Assembly (NCBI GenBank): GCA_964473465.1 | Contig: CAYYPE010000013.1 | Location: 1 to 64,000 of the forward strand | DNA from: CALHRB01 sp964473465 | GTDB lineage: Bacteria > Bacteroidota > Ignavibacteria > Kapaibacteriales > UBA2268 | Reading direction: 5' to 3' | Length of the DNA: 64,000 bases | Part shown: one piece after another, positions 1 to 9,438 of the stretch | How positions within the stretch are numbered: position 1 is the first letter of the stretch | Layout of the letters: each line of letters begins with the position of its first letter | The notes under the pieces: generated by a model | Told to the model about the DNA's origin: nothing | Databases searched by the model: none | Seen by the model: only the letters and a program-made list of their open reading frames with translations | Made by a program: the position numbers and the translations under genes

Positions 1-74
1 ACGATGGTTCGCGGAGCGAACCCCGCTTAGCCCTGACCCGTTCGACAAGATGAGCCCAGCGAATCTTGTCGAAC
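1..74. repeat. Palindromic repeat at the window edge
   Basis: Two perfect inverted repeats lie side by side: 7-base arms at 6-12 and 16-22 (GGTTCGC / GCGAACC, 3-base loop) and 11-base arms at 41-51 and 63-73 (TTCGACAAGAT / ATCTTGTCGAA). The segment is visibly more GC-rich than the rest of the window. It abuts the point where a methyltransferase reading frame loses its family sequence. It looks like a dispersed palindromic repeat or the end of a small mobile unit, but no second copy is visible in this window. Confidence 0.55.
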
Positions 75-221
75 GTCGCAATTACAGAAAACGGTTTTGC
101 CCTTGAAATGCTCTTTGTAATGCCTCAGCTCCCTTTCGATATCCGACAGTTGAGTATAGAACTCATCTTTCTTTGCGTTCTTGGCTTGATGCAGGTTTTT
201 ATTAAGTGACTCTTTTTTCAA
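27..221 (-). pseudogene. N-terminal fragment of EcoRI-type adenine methyltransferase
   Basis: The first 49 residues match the start of EcoRI-family adenine-specific DNA methyltransferases. The N-terminal NLHQAKNAKKDEFYTQLSDI stretch and the later HYKEHFKGK and CNCD motifs are recognisable. The family continues from CNCD into the SAM-binding and catalytic core, several hundred residues in all. Here the frame runs after about position 75 into the palindromic repeat and stops after 64 codons, so no catalytic domain is present. It is a remnant of a restriction-modification or orphan methylase gene cut by the repeat. A contig or assembly edge could also explain the break. No restriction endonuclease is visible nearby. 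Confidence 0.7.
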
Positions 222-333
222 AACATACTCCGATATTTTGCAATAATTTCAACTACAAAAATAAATTTATGAATTAATGCAAAAATATGAAAAATCTTAA
301 TTCGTGGCTTATGTTTTTATTGACAAAATAAGT

Positions 334-3162
334 TTACCTCGGACCAAAATTTCGAAGATTATAGGTGAAAGTAAGCAATCCGTAGCGTTGAAGAACAAGG
401 GTTTTGATGTCCTCGATATATGAATCTGTAACGTTACGCTGGACAGAATTATTGGAATTGAGAGCGTCAATCAGAGAGAGTTTGATTTCGGCTTGATTTC
501 GTGGTAGAAATTTATAGGCAAGGCTGACATTCATAAGGAAAAAGTCAACATTATAGCCTGTGGACATACCGGAATAAAGCTGATGGTTGGCATCGAGCTG
601 AAGAACAAAGTTATCAAAGAATATGAAATTAACTTTTGCCTGAGTGAATTGATTGAGGTATTGAGTGTTTAAGTCTTTTTGGATTTCATTGACCGCCCAA
701 TTGAAACTTGACCGGGACATAATGGTAAAATCAATTTTTTCGCTGATGTTGCTTGTAAGGATAACGCTCAAAGCAAATGTTGAAGATTTTGTAGTGTTTT
801 CCAAACCATTAATGATGCCGGGGATATTTGAGTATTCAGCAAAGGCATTGAGATTTAGCTTAGAAAGTATGAAAGCAAGAGGAAATCCGTAATTGATGAA
901 TGAACGGACAGACCAATAATTGCTCAAGTTAACAGGTTTAGTGAACTTGGTGCCAATTGGTAAGAAAAGATTTTTATCAATGAGAGTGTCCTTGGTAGCT
1001 ATAATGGAATTATTGCCGATATAGTCGTTAGTAAACTGCCCACCCAACATACCGAAGAAAACAGTGGAGTTGTCAGTTTCGGTTTGCATATACCTAAGAG
1101 AAAAGCTATGGGTATATGATTGATTTAAGTCAGGGTTTCCAGAAGAAAGTTGCAAAGGATTGGAATTATTAATGACATCCTGCAACTGATCTACTGAAGG
1201 AGGAGCAGTATAGGTATAGTAGTTGAACCGAAGATTACTTGTTTTTGAGAAATTATATCTAAGCGATGCAGAAGGGACAATGTTGAAAAATGACTTTTCG
1301 ATTTTTCCAGAAAAAGGGAAAGAACGTTCGCCGGACAATTTAGACCATTTGGCATTTGATTGAGCGGAGAATTCGAAAAGGTCGTCAGAATATCTATAAG
1401 CTAAACCTGCCTGCTGGGAAAAATAATCGGTTTTGTAAACATTAGTCAAGGTTGAATCAATAATGGAGTATGATTGATTAGGAAAATCGTAATTATAGGT
1501 TTTTTTATCAGAGCTACTGTTCTGATTAGAAATTCTATAAGAAAACTGTATTAAATCATTACTGAAAAGGGGTTCTGTGTAATTAATATTTGCAGAATGC
1601 TCCCATCCGTTTGATAACAAGTTTGAAAATTGGTTCAAAGAGTCAATAAAAGGATTATTGAAAAAATAAGAATTTTCGGAAAGCAAGTGGCTTTCGCCCC
1701 GACGGTCATTATAAGAATTATCAATGCCAATGGAAAAAGTCCTGCCCTTTTTTTCAAATTTTAGGCGATAGAGGAACTCATTAGCAAAATTTAGCCCTCG
1801 CAGGTCAGAGTTATAATTATTATCAGTTGAATTAATTAAAAGATCAGCTAAATAGGTTGAGCCATCGGTGGAACTTGAGGAATTATTAGGCTGGAATGAA
1901 AGCCTTGGACGCAAAAGTATCGAATTGGATGAATCAATAGTATAATCAATTCGAAGATTAAGCCTGTGATTTGTATTTTTTGAATTAGAAAGACTTTTTT
2001 CGTCATAGATTTGTCCATTAACGGATGATAAGATGAACTCTCTTTTTGTGAAGCTTTCAGAATTATTGGAAGTGAAGTTGAAGAAGTAACTTCCATTGAT
2101 ATCAACTTGATCAAACCATTTGTCAGTGTAATTAACACCAACGGAATGAGTTGTTGAAATACCATTCTGGGGCATCACAAGAAAATTATTAAAAAAACCA
2201 CCGCCCGGAGGACCTCCGCCACTTCTCCTGAGCATAAGGGGATTAAACCCAGAGCCAGCCATCATTCTGAAAAAGCGACCACCACCGGAAGAGCCTCCAC
2301 CCATAATACCAATAATATCTTCTGGGGTGAAATTTTGATTGCTAATATTATTACTCATACCAAGTATGGTGATTCTTCTGTCGTTATCGAAAATATTGAT
2401 AGAGCCGCCGAGCTGATATCTGTTATCAAGACCATAACCACCATAGATTTTACCAAACTGACCATTACGCATAAATTGCTTAGTAAGTATATTCATAGTT
2501 TTGCTTGTCTGACCGTCATCAACGCCGGTAAAAGCTGCTTGTTCGCTTCGCTGGTCAAATATCTGAACTTTATCAATAATTTCAGAAGGCAAATTACGGA
2601 GAGCAGCAAGAGGGTCTTCTCCAAAGAACTGACGCCCATCAACGAGGACTTTTTTAACATCTTCGCCTTGAGCTTTAACCTGTCCACCTTCGACGCTGAC
2701 TCCGGGGAGTTTCTGGGCTAAATCTTCGGCAGTAGCATCAGGATTGGTTTTGAAAGCACCGGCATTAAATTGGAGAGTATCACCAATTTGCTCGGCAGAA
2801 GGCATAAGAGCAGTAACTTCTATTTCATCAAGCTCGCTGCCGGTTTCGCTCAATCGGATTTCGCCGAGTTCTAAGTTTCGGTCGGTAATATTAACCCTTC
2901 GACTAAAAGGTTTAAAGCCGACATAGGTGATTCTCATAGTATATTTTCCCGGAGTGAGATTCTGGAAGAAAAAAATACCACGTTTGTTAGAAGTAACACC
3001 GACTTTAGCTGAATCGGGTAATTTAATCATAAGGATTGAAGCACCGGGCAAAGGGTTGCCGGAGGAACTGTCAATTACTATTCCTCTAACAGAGAATTCC
3101 TGAGAATAAGCAAAATTTAACAGATTTATAAATATAAAAAATAAAATAATTCCTTTTTTCAC
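334..3162 (-). CDS. TonB-dependent receptor-like outer-membrane beta-barrel protein
   Basis: A 942-residue outer-membrane protein. A signal peptide (residues 1-20, ending in FAYSQ) is followed by a carboxypeptidase-regulatory-like beta-sandwich (about 24-110, with GNPLPGASI and the TPGKYTMRITYVGF motif). A plug-like domain comes next (about 115-230, with LAQKLPGVSVEGG and VLVDGRQFFGEDP), then a long barrel rich in alternating aromatic strands. A Gly-rich loop lies near residues 290-320. The architecture matches the outer-membrane beta-barrel family related to TonB receptors in Bacteroidota. The substrate is unknown, and no SusD or TonB gene is adjacent. The start codon is GTG, with no strong Shine-Dalgarno sequence. 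It appears to be a single-gene unit. Confidence 0.85.
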   Translation of the reverse strand: MKKGIILFFIFINLLNFAYSQEFSVRGIVIDSSSGNPLPGASILMIKLPDSAKVGVTSNKRGIFFFQNLTPGKYTMRITYVGFKPFSRRVNITDRNLELGEIRLSETGSELDEIEVTALMPSAEQIGDTLQFNAGAFKTNPDATAEDLAQKLPGVSVEGGQVKAQGEDVKKVLVDGRQFFGEDPLAALRNLPSEIIDKVQIFDQRSEQAAFTGVDDGQTSKTMNILTKQFMRNGQFGKIYGGYGLDNRYQLGGSINIFDNDRRITILGMSNNISNQNFTPEDIIGIMGGGSSGGGRFFRMMAGSGFNPLMLRRSGGGPPGGGFFNNFLVMPQNGISTTHSVGVNYTDKWFDQVDINGSYFFNFTSNNSESFTKREFILSSVNGQIYDEKSLSNSKNTNHRLNLRIDYTIDSSNSILLRPRLSFQPNNSSSSTDGSTYLADLLINSTDNNYNSDLRGLNFANEFLYRLKFEKKGRTFSIGIDNSYNDRRGESHLLSENSYFFNNPFIDSLNQFSNLLSNGWEHSANINYTEPLFSNDLIQFSYRISNQNSSSDKKTYNYDFPNQSYSIIDSTLTNVYKTDYFSQQAGLAYRYSDDLFEFSAQSNAKWSKLSGERSFPFSGKIEKSFFNIVPSASLRYNFSKTSNLRFNYYTYTAPPSVDQLQDVINNSNPLQLSSGNPDLNQSYTHSFSLRYMQTETDNSTVFFGMLGGQFTNDYIGNNSIIATKDTLIDKNLFLPIGTKFTKPVNLSNYWSVRSFINYGFPLAFILSKLNLNAFAEYSNIPGIINGLENTTKSSTFALSVILTSNISEKIDFTIMSRSSFNWAVNEIQKDLNTQYLNQFTQAKVNFIFFDNFVLQLDANHQLYSGMSTGYNVDFFLMNVSLAYKFLPRNQAEIKLSLIDALNSNNSVQRNVTDSYIEDIKTLVLQRYGLLTFTYNLRNFGPR

Positions 3163-3369
3163 TCAACGCCATTTGTAATTTAATAATGAATATATTTAGA
3201 CTTTACAAATTCTAAAAAGTTTAAGGACGAAGAAACAAATATTCGATTTGGATGAAGATTTGTTAAAGCATATTCACATTGATAAAGTTAACAATCAAAG
3301 TTTTTTTTTATGAAAATATAAATTATTATATTAAAGTTTTGTTAATTTATTATTTCACGATTGTAATAG

Positions 3370-4086
3370 ATGAGTGAACAAAAGACAAAGGATTTTCTTA
3401 ATCTCTGGATGAGAATAGTGGTTCTTTGTGGAGCAATAGGAGTTATTGCAATAGTATTATGGAAACTTTCGATATCGGATTTATATTTTGATTTCACTAA
3501 TTTTACAAGTTATGATATAATAATAATTATAGTATCGATATTCTTTTTAGCTGCTTTCTGGCAAATTTTGATAAAAATCCTTAATTTGATTGAAAATAAA
3601 ACTGAAACACCAAAATCAAACGAAGAATTGATTGACAGACTGCTATTAATAATTTCTGAGCAAATAAAGAGCAATAAATCATCTGAAAGAAATAATAATA
3701 CTGAGAACGAGGGAAAAAAAATCTATGATATGTTAAATGAACTCAGCAACAAATTAGATGAGTTAAAAAATTTAATCAAAAACATAAATAACCACAAGGA
3801 AAAAGAAATAACCTCAGCAGATTCGTCAAATATTAGTAATGATAAAAGCAATAATTCAGGCGAACATATCAATCTTTTGCTGAAAAGAATTATTAAAGAC
3901 CATTTCGAGATATCCACTCTTAAATTGCTACCAATTGAAATATTTGAATTTAGGATTAAAAAGCTAATTAATGAGTTAGATCAGAACACTATAAATGATT
4001 TGATTCAATATGAAATAATTGATAGCAAAAAGCAGATTACTGAAAAAGGCAGATCAAAATTAATCGAACTGACAAACATTCTTTAA
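3370..4086 (+). CDS. Hypothetical two-helix membrane protein with coiled coil
   Basis: No family recognised. The 238-residue product has two predicted transmembrane helices (about residues 14-33 and 48-70). A charged, Asn/Lys-rich linker follows with heptad-like leucine spacing (about 85-145, coiled coil likely), then a compact C-terminal segment (about 165-238). That last part has a helix-rich pattern resembling a small winged-helix-type fold, which is a weak impression only. It ends one base before the convergent queA gene. Composition is AT-rich like the window. It is probably anchored in the inner membrane with most of the chain in the cytoplasm. Confidence 0.6.
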   Translation: MSEQKTKDFLNLWMRIVVLCGAIGVIAIVLWKLSISDLYFDFTNFTSYDIIIIIVSIFFLAAFWQILIKILNLIENKTETPKSNEELIDRLLLIISEQIKSNKSSERNNNTENEGKKIYDMLNELSNKLDELKNLIKNINNHKEKEITSADSSNISNDKSNNSGEHINLLLKRIIKDHFEISTLKLLPIEIFEFRIKKLINELDQNTINDLIQYEIIDSKKQITEKGRSKLIELTNIL

Positions 4087-4087
4087 A

Positions 4088-5401
4088 TTATCTAAACAGT
4101 ATTGAAGAGTCCCCGTAACTTAGAAATCTATAGTTATTATTCAGAGCCTCATTATAAATTTTGTGGAAGTTATCCTTGCCTACAAAAGCTGCAACGAGAA
4201 GAATCAGAGTAGATCCGGGCAAATGGAAATTGGTAATCAATGTGTCAACAATTTTAAAATCGTAACCGGGAACAATGAATAATTCAGTCCTCCCGTAAAG
4301 ATTGTTTGTTTTCAGTTTATTTTCCATACAATCAATCAGCAAATTAATGGAATCAGAGGGAGATGGTAAAGAGGTTGTTTTCTGGTAATAATATGGTTCG
4401 AATTGATTTAAGACAAGTTGATCAAAGTTATTATTGAATTTAGCTCCTAAACTGATTTTTGCCCCCATCCAGTAGAGTGTTTCCAATGTTCTGAGCGAAG
4501 TAGTTCCAACGGCGACCAACTTATTTCTTTCTTCGTTTCGAAAATAATTCTGTAATGACTTCAGGTTGTTAAGATTAACACTAAATAATTCGCTGTGCAT
4601 GTTGTGGTTTGCAATAATTCTGGTTTCAATCGGACTAAAAGTGCCAAGACCAATATGCAGGGTTAATTTTTCAATTGAGATGTTTTTCTTTGCTAATTCG
4701 GTAAAAATATTTTCAGTAAAGTGGAGACCGGCAGTTGGAGAGGCAACAGAGCCATTGGAATTTGCATAAACTGTCTGATAAGTATTATAATCGCTATCTT
4801 CGGAATCTCGATTTATGTAAGGCGGGAGAGGGATATTCCCAATTTTATGAATGATGTCTATGAATTTTTGATTGCTATTTTCCCAGCTAAACTCAACAAG
4901 CAAATTCTTACCGTCTTTTTTTAAAACTAAAGCATTTAGGGTTGTAGATAAATCATCTGTCTTCAGCTGAAAAGATGCCCCCTCCTTAATTTTTCGTCCT
5001 GAATAAAGACAATTCCAGATAGTCTTTTTTTCGGATTGAAGAGAAATTTGCGGGTCGGTCGATGGAAAAGCAGGCTCAAGACAAAAAATTTCGACTAATC
5101 CACCGGTATTTTTCCTGAATAACAATCTCGCAGGAATAACCTTGGTGTCGTTGATAAAGAGTAATGAGTTTTCGGGAATTAATAATGGCAGATCTTTGAA
5201 AAGTTTATGATAAATTAATAAATCTGAGTTCTGATTATTGATTTTATCAGTCTCTTGAAGTAGTGAATTGTCAAATGGATAATTTACAGCAACAAGAAGC
5301 TTGCTCGAACTCCTATCTAATAAAGGATAGATAGCAATCCTCTCTTTAGGAAGATTATAAGTGTAATCATCTAAAATAATATCAGGAAAAAATTCTTTCA
5401 C
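4088..5401 (-). CDS. queA: S-adenosylmethionine:tRNA ribosyltransferase-isomerase
   Basis: QueA transfers and isomerises the ribose of SAM onto 7-aminomethyl-7-deazaguanine in tRNA, giving epoxyqueuosine at wobble position 34. The family signatures are clear: LLFINDTKVIPARL near the N-terminus, SVASPTAGLHF in the centre, HIGLGTFSPIE, and a C-terminal ITNFHLPGSTLILLVAAFVG block. The protein is 437 residues, longer than the roughly 345-355 of the E. coli-type enzyme. Extra material lies in the N-terminal third, before YHKLFKDLPLL, and in the middle. The gene is convergent with the preceding membrane-protein gene (one base apart). Other queuosine genes are not in this window. Confidence 0.93.
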   Translation of the reverse strand: MKEFFPDIILDDYTYNLPKERIAIYPLLDRSSSKLLVAVNYPFDNSLLQETDKINNQNSDLLIYHKLFKDLPLLIPENSLLFINDTKVIPARLLFRKNTGGLVEIFCLEPAFPSTDPQISLQSEKKTIWNCLYSGRKIKEGASFQLKTDDLSTTLNALVLKKDGKNLLVEFSWENSNQKFIDIIHKIGNIPLPPYINRDSEDSDYNTYQTVYANSNGSVASPTAGLHFTENIFTELAKKNISIEKLTLHIGLGTFSPIETRIIANHNMHSELFSVNLNNLKSLQNYFRNEERNKLVAVGTTSLRTLETLYWMGAKISLGAKFNNNFDQLVLNQFEPYYYQKTTSLPSPSDSINLLIDCMENKLKTNNLYGRTELFIVPGYDFKIVDTLITNFHLPGSTLILLVAAFVGKDNFHKIYNEALNNNYRFLSYGDSSILFR

Positions 5402-5438
5402 AAAGTTAAATTAACAAAAAATGTTAAAATAACTTTAA

Positions 5439-6173
5439 TTATTCTTCAACTTTATAGCCCACACCCCTGATGTTTTTGATGAACTTGGCAGCATTGCCGA
5501 GTTTTTCTCTTAAATTTTTGATATGAACATCAACAGTTCTATCAAGAACACCTTTTTCCTGAACACCGAGATAATCAAGGATTCTATCTCTTGGATAAAC
5601 CCAGCCTTTGCGTTCACAAAGGAGCTTGAGGATTCTGAATTCAGTAGAGGTAAGGTCAACCCTAACACCTTCGACATAGGTTTCGTATTTTTGAAGGTCA
5701 ATTTGCAGGATGTCGCCGATTTTAAGCTTTTGGGTTTTGAGAACTTTTTCATCTCTTCGAAGAACGGCTTTCACTCTTGCTAATAATTCTCTGGGAGAGA
5801 AAGGTTTAGTGATATAATCATCGGCACCGAGTTCCAGACCAAGAATTTTATCCATTTCATCAACTCTTGCAGTGAGAATGATGACAGGGATGTGAGAGAA
5901 TTTATCTTCCCTCCTGAGATATTTACAAATCTCAAATCCGTCAGAATCAGGAAGCATAAGGTCGAGAATTATAAGGTCAGGAAGGTCATCCTTTAAGGAT
6001 TTCAGGAAACTATCTCCGTCGAAAAATTCTTTGACTTTGAAGCCGTTTCTTTTTAAGTTAGAAGACAACAATTCAACAATATCGGGTTCATCGTCAATGA
6101 CTGCAATTGTCTTAGAAACCCCCTGCTGAACAGGATTTTTTGAGTCTTCGTATTTTGCTTTCTTCGATTCCAT
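5439..6173 (-). CDS. OmpR/PhoB-family response regulator (orphan)
   Basis: A 244-residue transcriptional response regulator. The receiver domain (about residues 21-138) has acidic pocket IDDE, phospho-acceptor Asp71 in LIILDLMLPDSDG, Thr101 and Lys123 (TKPF). The winged-helix DNA-binding domain (about 148-243) carries the typical LTSTEFRILKLL and TVDVHIKNLREKLG motifs. The length and ending (IRGVGYKVEE) are standard for the PhoB group. A lysine-rich extension of about 20 residues precedes the receiver. No histidine kinase lies next to it, so its partner kinase must be elsewhere. It is divergent from nfeD across a 383-base gap that probably holds both promoters. Confidence 0.92.
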   Translation of the reverse strand: MESKKAKYEDSKNPVQQGVSKTIAVIDDEPDIVELLSSNLKRNGFKVKEFFDGDSFLKSLKDDLPDLIILDLMLPDSDGFEICKYLRREDKFSHIPVIILTARVDEMDKILGLELGADDYITKPFSPRELLARVKAVLRRDEKVLKTQKLKIGDILQIDLQKYETYVEGVRVDLTSTEFRILKLLCERKGWVYPRDRILDYLGVQEKGVLDRTVDVHIKNLREKLGNAAKFIKNIRGVGYKVEE

Positions 6174-6556
6174 AAGATTATCTAAATTTTTGTAAAAAAA
6201 TTAAATATTAGAAATTTTTACAAAACAAAATTAACTGAATTTTTTAAATCACAAACAAGGATTTGAAATATTAACACAAAATTAACTCTTTGTAAACAAA
6301 TGAATTAAACAATATCATTTATTACCATTAAGTAAAGAAATCTTAACTTTCATTGTATATTCAATTTTAATTTTTCCCTTATTAATAATGAATTGGTAAA
6401 AAAATTAATTTTATCCTAATTTCATAAGAAATTAGAGGTAAACAATAAACAAAGAAAAGAGACAAATATTAAAATCCTATGAAAATTTAGATGTATAACG
6501 CTAATTCATTTTTTATTTGTAAATTTAATAATTAAGTATTATTTAAATCAAAATGA
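6174..6556. other. Divergent intergenic region
   Basis: This very AT-rich stretch lies between the divergent response-regulator and NfeD genes. No open reading frame, tRNA, convincing hairpin or clear TAnnTTTG box was found. It must carry the promoters of both flanking genes, and autoregulation by the OmpR-family protein would act here, but no operator repeat was identified. Confidence 0.4.
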
Positions 6557-7834
6557 ATGAATAAGGTTTTATATTTAATATTGACTATTCTTTTGGCAAC
6601 TCAAAGTCTCCAATCTACTGAAAAGATATTAAAAATCAAGGTAGATGGAGCAATAACTCCTGCAACAACATCATTCATCATTCGAGGGTTGGAAGTTGCC
6701 AGAAAAATGGATGCCGAGGCAGTCATAATATTGCTAAACACGCCGGGAGGGTTGCTTGAGTCAACAAGGGAGATTGTTCAAAACATACTTGAATCTTCGG
6801 TTCCGGTGGTTGTATATGTTTCTCCAAAAGGAGCAAGGGCAGGCTCGGCAGGGGTATTTATAACACTTTCAGCGAATATCGCAGTGATGGCACCCGGAAC
6901 AAATATCGGGGCAGCCCATCCTGTTGGGATGCAAGGTGAAGCTGACAGTAGTGTGATGTTTGACAAGGTAACAAATGATGCAGCGGCATTTGTGAGGTCA
7001 ATAGCAAATCAAAGGAATCGGAATGTATCATGGGCTGAAAAATCAGTCAGGGAAAGTATTTCATCAACCGAACAGGAAGCACTTGACAGTAATGTTATAG
7101 ATTTTATAGCACCAAATCTTGATTCCTTATTAAGAGGTATTAATAATTTCAAAACAATGACATCAACGGGAGAAAAAACAATCAATACAAGTGATGTAGA
7201 AATTATTGAACTCGAATCAAATTGGAAAGATGAATTGCTCAAGATAATAAGCAATCCAAATGTAGCATATCTACTATTAATGGCAGGAATATATGGAATA
7301 TTCTTCGAAATATATAATCCCGGGGCAATTTTTCCCGGAGTTCTTGGAGGGATATCTTTAATATTAGCAGCTTATTCTTTCCAGATGTTGCCTGTAAATT
7401 GGGCAGGAATTGCATTAATCTTGTTAGCAGTGATTATGTTTCTTTTAGAGATTAAAGTGGTAAGTCATGGACTTCTTTCAATAGGGGGAGTAATTTCTCT
7501 ATTTCTTGGGTCAATAATGCTTTTTGATGACCCGACAGAATATGTAGATGTATCATTAAGTTTGATAATTACAGTTGTTATTTTAACAACAATTTTCTTT
7601 CTTGTAATAATAAGTTTGGGAATTAAAGCTCAATATAACAAGGTTTCATCCGGAAACTCAGCAATGCTTGAAGCAAAAGGGATAGCAATATCAGAGATAA
7701 AACCGGGGAAAGCAGGCAAAGTAAAAGTAAGAGGTGAAATCTGGCGAGCAGTATCAGATGTCGATATTAAAGAAGGTGAAGAAATTAAAGTTGAAAGAGT
7801 AGAATCTTTAACCCTATTTGTAAAACCAAAATAA
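6557..7834 (+). CDS. NfeD-family membrane-bound serine protease
   Basis: A 425-residue long-form NfeD (ClpP-class) protein. The signal/anchor helix (1-20) is followed by a ClpP-like protease domain (about 22-210) containing LLNTPGGLLEST and GARAGSAG. The nucleophile is Ser97 and the likely general base Lys137, close to the Ser97/Lys138 pair known for archaeal PH1510. Several transmembrane helices (about 235-350) lead to a C-terminal OB-fold NfeD domain (about 365-425). Family members cleave hydrophobic tails of the partner stomatin/slipin and act in membrane quality control. The slipin partner starts ten bases downstream, so the two form an operon. Confidence 0.92.
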   Translation: MNKVLYLILTILLATQSLQSTEKILKIKVDGAITPATTSFIIRGLEVARKMDAEAVIILLNTPGGLLESTREIVQNILESSVPVVVYVSPKGARAGSAGVFITLSANIAVMAPGTNIGAAHPVGMQGEADSSVMFDKVTNDAAAFVRSIANQRNRNVSWAEKSVRESISSTEQEALDSNVIDFIAPNLDSLLRGINNFKTMTSTGEKTINTSDVEIIELESNWKDELLKIISNPNVAYLLLMAGIYGIFFEIYNPGAIFPGVLGGISLILAAYSFQMLPVNWAGIALILLAVIMFLLEIKVVSHGLLSIGGVISLFLGSIMLFDDPTEYVDVSLSLIITVVILTTIFFLVIISLGIKAQYNKVSSGNSAMLEAKGIAISEIKPGKAGKVKVRGEIWRAVSDVDIKEGEEIKVERVESLTLFVKPK

Positions 7835-7844
7835 TGGAGGTATT

Positions 7845-8594
7845 ATGATTCCTATGGAACTCATAGTGGTGATTGCTTTTGTATTTCTCATATTAGCATC
7901 AGCAATAAAGATAATGAATGAATATGAGCGTGCAGTTGTTTTCCGTCTTGGACGACTTATTGGATTTAAGGGACCGGGCTTAATAATTCTGATTCCATTT
8001 ATTGACCGAATGGTAAGAGTAAGTCTAAGAACTATAGCAATGGATGTTCCTCCGCAAGATGTTATTACTAAAGACAATGTTTCAATAAAAGTCAGTGCAG
8101 TTTTATACTTCAGGGTAGTTGAACCCCAAAAGGCGATAGTAGAAGTCGAAAATTATCTATTCGCTACAAGTCAGATTTCCCAGACAACATTAAGAAGTAT
8201 TTTAGGACAATCAGACCTTGATGAACTGCTATCCGAAAGAGAAGCAATCAACAGAAGATTACAGGAAATTATAGACGACCATACTGAACCATGGGGAATT
8301 AAGGTGTCTTCAGTTGAAGTCAAGCAGGTTGACTTGCCAATCGAAATGCAGAGAGCTATGGCTAAACAAGCTGAAGCTGAAAGAGAAAGGCGATCGAAGG
8401 TAATCCACGCAGAAGGTGAATTTCAGGCTGCTCAAAAATTGAAAGAAGCCGCCCTGACAATTCAGGATACACCGATAGCACTGCAATTGAGGTATTTGCA
8501 GACACTTGGAGAAATAGCAACTGAGAAAAATTCAACAACTATATTTCCTATTCCAATTGATTTGCTTAGCCCATTTCTAAAGAATAGAGAGTGA
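7845..8594 (+). CDS. Slipin (stomatin/prohibitin-like SPFH membrane protein)
   Basis: A 249-residue SPFH protein. One N-terminal transmembrane helix (about 4-22) is followed by the band-7 domain (about 25-190). Stomatin/slipin signatures include EYERAVVFRLGRL, GPGLIILIPFID and the later AKQAEAERERRSKVI coiled-coil helix. Slipins oligomerise in the inner membrane and organise membrane microdomains. The paired NfeD protease cleaves the C-terminal hydrophobic part of its archaeal homologue. The start is supported by a strong GGAGG ribosome site five bases upstream. The short NfeD-slipin gap and the terminator just after this gene define a two-gene operon. Confidence 0.93.
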   Translation: MIPMELIVVIAFVFLILASAIKIMNEYERAVVFRLGRLIGFKGPGLIILIPFIDRMVRVSLRTIAMDVPPQDVITKDNVSIKVSAVLYFRVVEPQKAIVEVENYLFATSQISQTTLRSILGQSDLDELLSEREAINRRLQEIIDDHTEPWGIKVSSVEVKQVDLPIEMQRAMAKQAEAERERRSKVIHAEGEFQAAQKLKEAALTIQDTPIALQLRYLQTLGEIATEKNSTTIFPIPIDLLSPFLKNRE

Positions 8595-8619
8595 TTTTTT
8601 AAAGTTATGGAATCTAATC

Positions 8620-8650
8620 AAGAGGCTGTCTCATAAAGGCAGCCTCTTTT
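8620..8650 (+). terminator. Rho-independent terminator of nfeD-slipin operon
   Basis: The stem AAGAGGCTG / CAGCCTCTT encloses an 11-base loop and is followed by a short T tract. It lies 26 bases past the slipin stop codon. Confidence 0.88.
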
Positions 8651-8785
8651 GTCTTGAATAAATATATTTTTTATCATCTTTAACCACAAATTATTAGATT
8701 TATTTGCAGAAATATATTTAAATAAATTCGTATGAAATTAAAATTTTATTAAAACTAAAATAATTATTTATTTAAATTAAAATAT

Positions 8786-8793
8786 TATATTTG
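8786..8793 (+). promoter_or_regulatory. Putative Bacteroidota-type -7 box (TATATTTG)
   Basis: It matches the TAnnTTTG -7 consensus of the Bacteroidota primary sigma factor and lies 46 bases before the KefG-like start codon. No convincing TTTG -33 element is seen at the usual 19-21 base spacing, so this is a weak call. Confidence 0.3.
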
Positions 8794-8838
8794 TAGTTTG
8801 GTAATCCTTTTAATTATATAATTAATAAAGAATATAAA

Positions 8839-9426
8839 ATGTCAAAGATATTAATATTATTTGCACATCCAAGATTAGAGAGATCCAGAGTTAATGCGGG
8901 TTTAATAAGGGGAATCAGTAAAATACCCGGTGTAACTTTACACGACCTATATGAGGCATACCCGGATTATGATGTCAACGTAAAATACGAACAGGAATTA
9001 GTATCCCGACATGATATAATTGTCTGGCATCATCCTTTTTACTGGTATAGCTGTCCGGCATTAACGAAACAATGGATAGATTTAGTGCTCGAACATAACT
9101 GGGCTTATGGCAGGAATGGAAAGGCATTGGCCGGCAAGAAAGCATTCAATGCGATAACCACAGGAGGAAGACATGAGGCATATCAAAAAGATGGGATGCA
9201 TAAAAGAACAATAGGCGAGTTTCTCTACCCATTCAATCAGACTGCAAGGCTATGCAACATGACATATTACCCTCCGTTTGTTGTTCACAAGACACATTTA
9301 TTAACATATGAAGAAATAATTCAATACGGAGAGGATTATAAGAAAGTTCTTGAAATGTTAGCAAATGATGAAATAGTAGAGGAAGAAATTCTCAAAAATG
9401 TTTATTTAAACGATATTTTAAAATAA
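8839..9426 (+). CDS. kefG: KefF/KefG-like NAD(P)H:quinone oxidoreductase, K+ efflux ancillary protein
   Basis: A 195-residue flavodoxin-2-fold protein of the KefF/KefG group. Visible features are the N-terminal ILILFAHPRLERSRVN flavin loop, HHPFYWYSCPALTKQWIDL in the centre, and GKKAFNAITTGG. These soluble FMN proteins bind the cytoplasmic face of Kef potassium/proton antiporters and are needed for full activity; some also reduce quinones. The gene lies 12 bases upstream of a Kef-type antiporter, giving the KefG-KefB/C operon arrangement known from proteobacteria. The choice between kefF and kefG is by length and context only. Confidence 0.85.
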   Translation: MSKILILFAHPRLERSRVNAGLIRGISKIPGVTLHDLYEAYPDYDVNVKYEQELVSRHDIIVWHHPFYWYSCPALTKQWIDLVLEHNWAYGRNGKALAGKKAFNAITTGGRHEAYQKDGMHKRTIGEFLYPFNQTARLCNMTYYPPFVVHKTHLLTYEEIIQYGEDYKKVLEMLANDEIVEEEILKNVYLNDILK

Positions 9427-9438
9427 AGATAGAATATT

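Noticed and set aside
2335..2721. Plus-strand frame inside the TonB-receptor-like gene
   Set aside because: It is a shadow frame opposite a clearly coding domain with family motifs.
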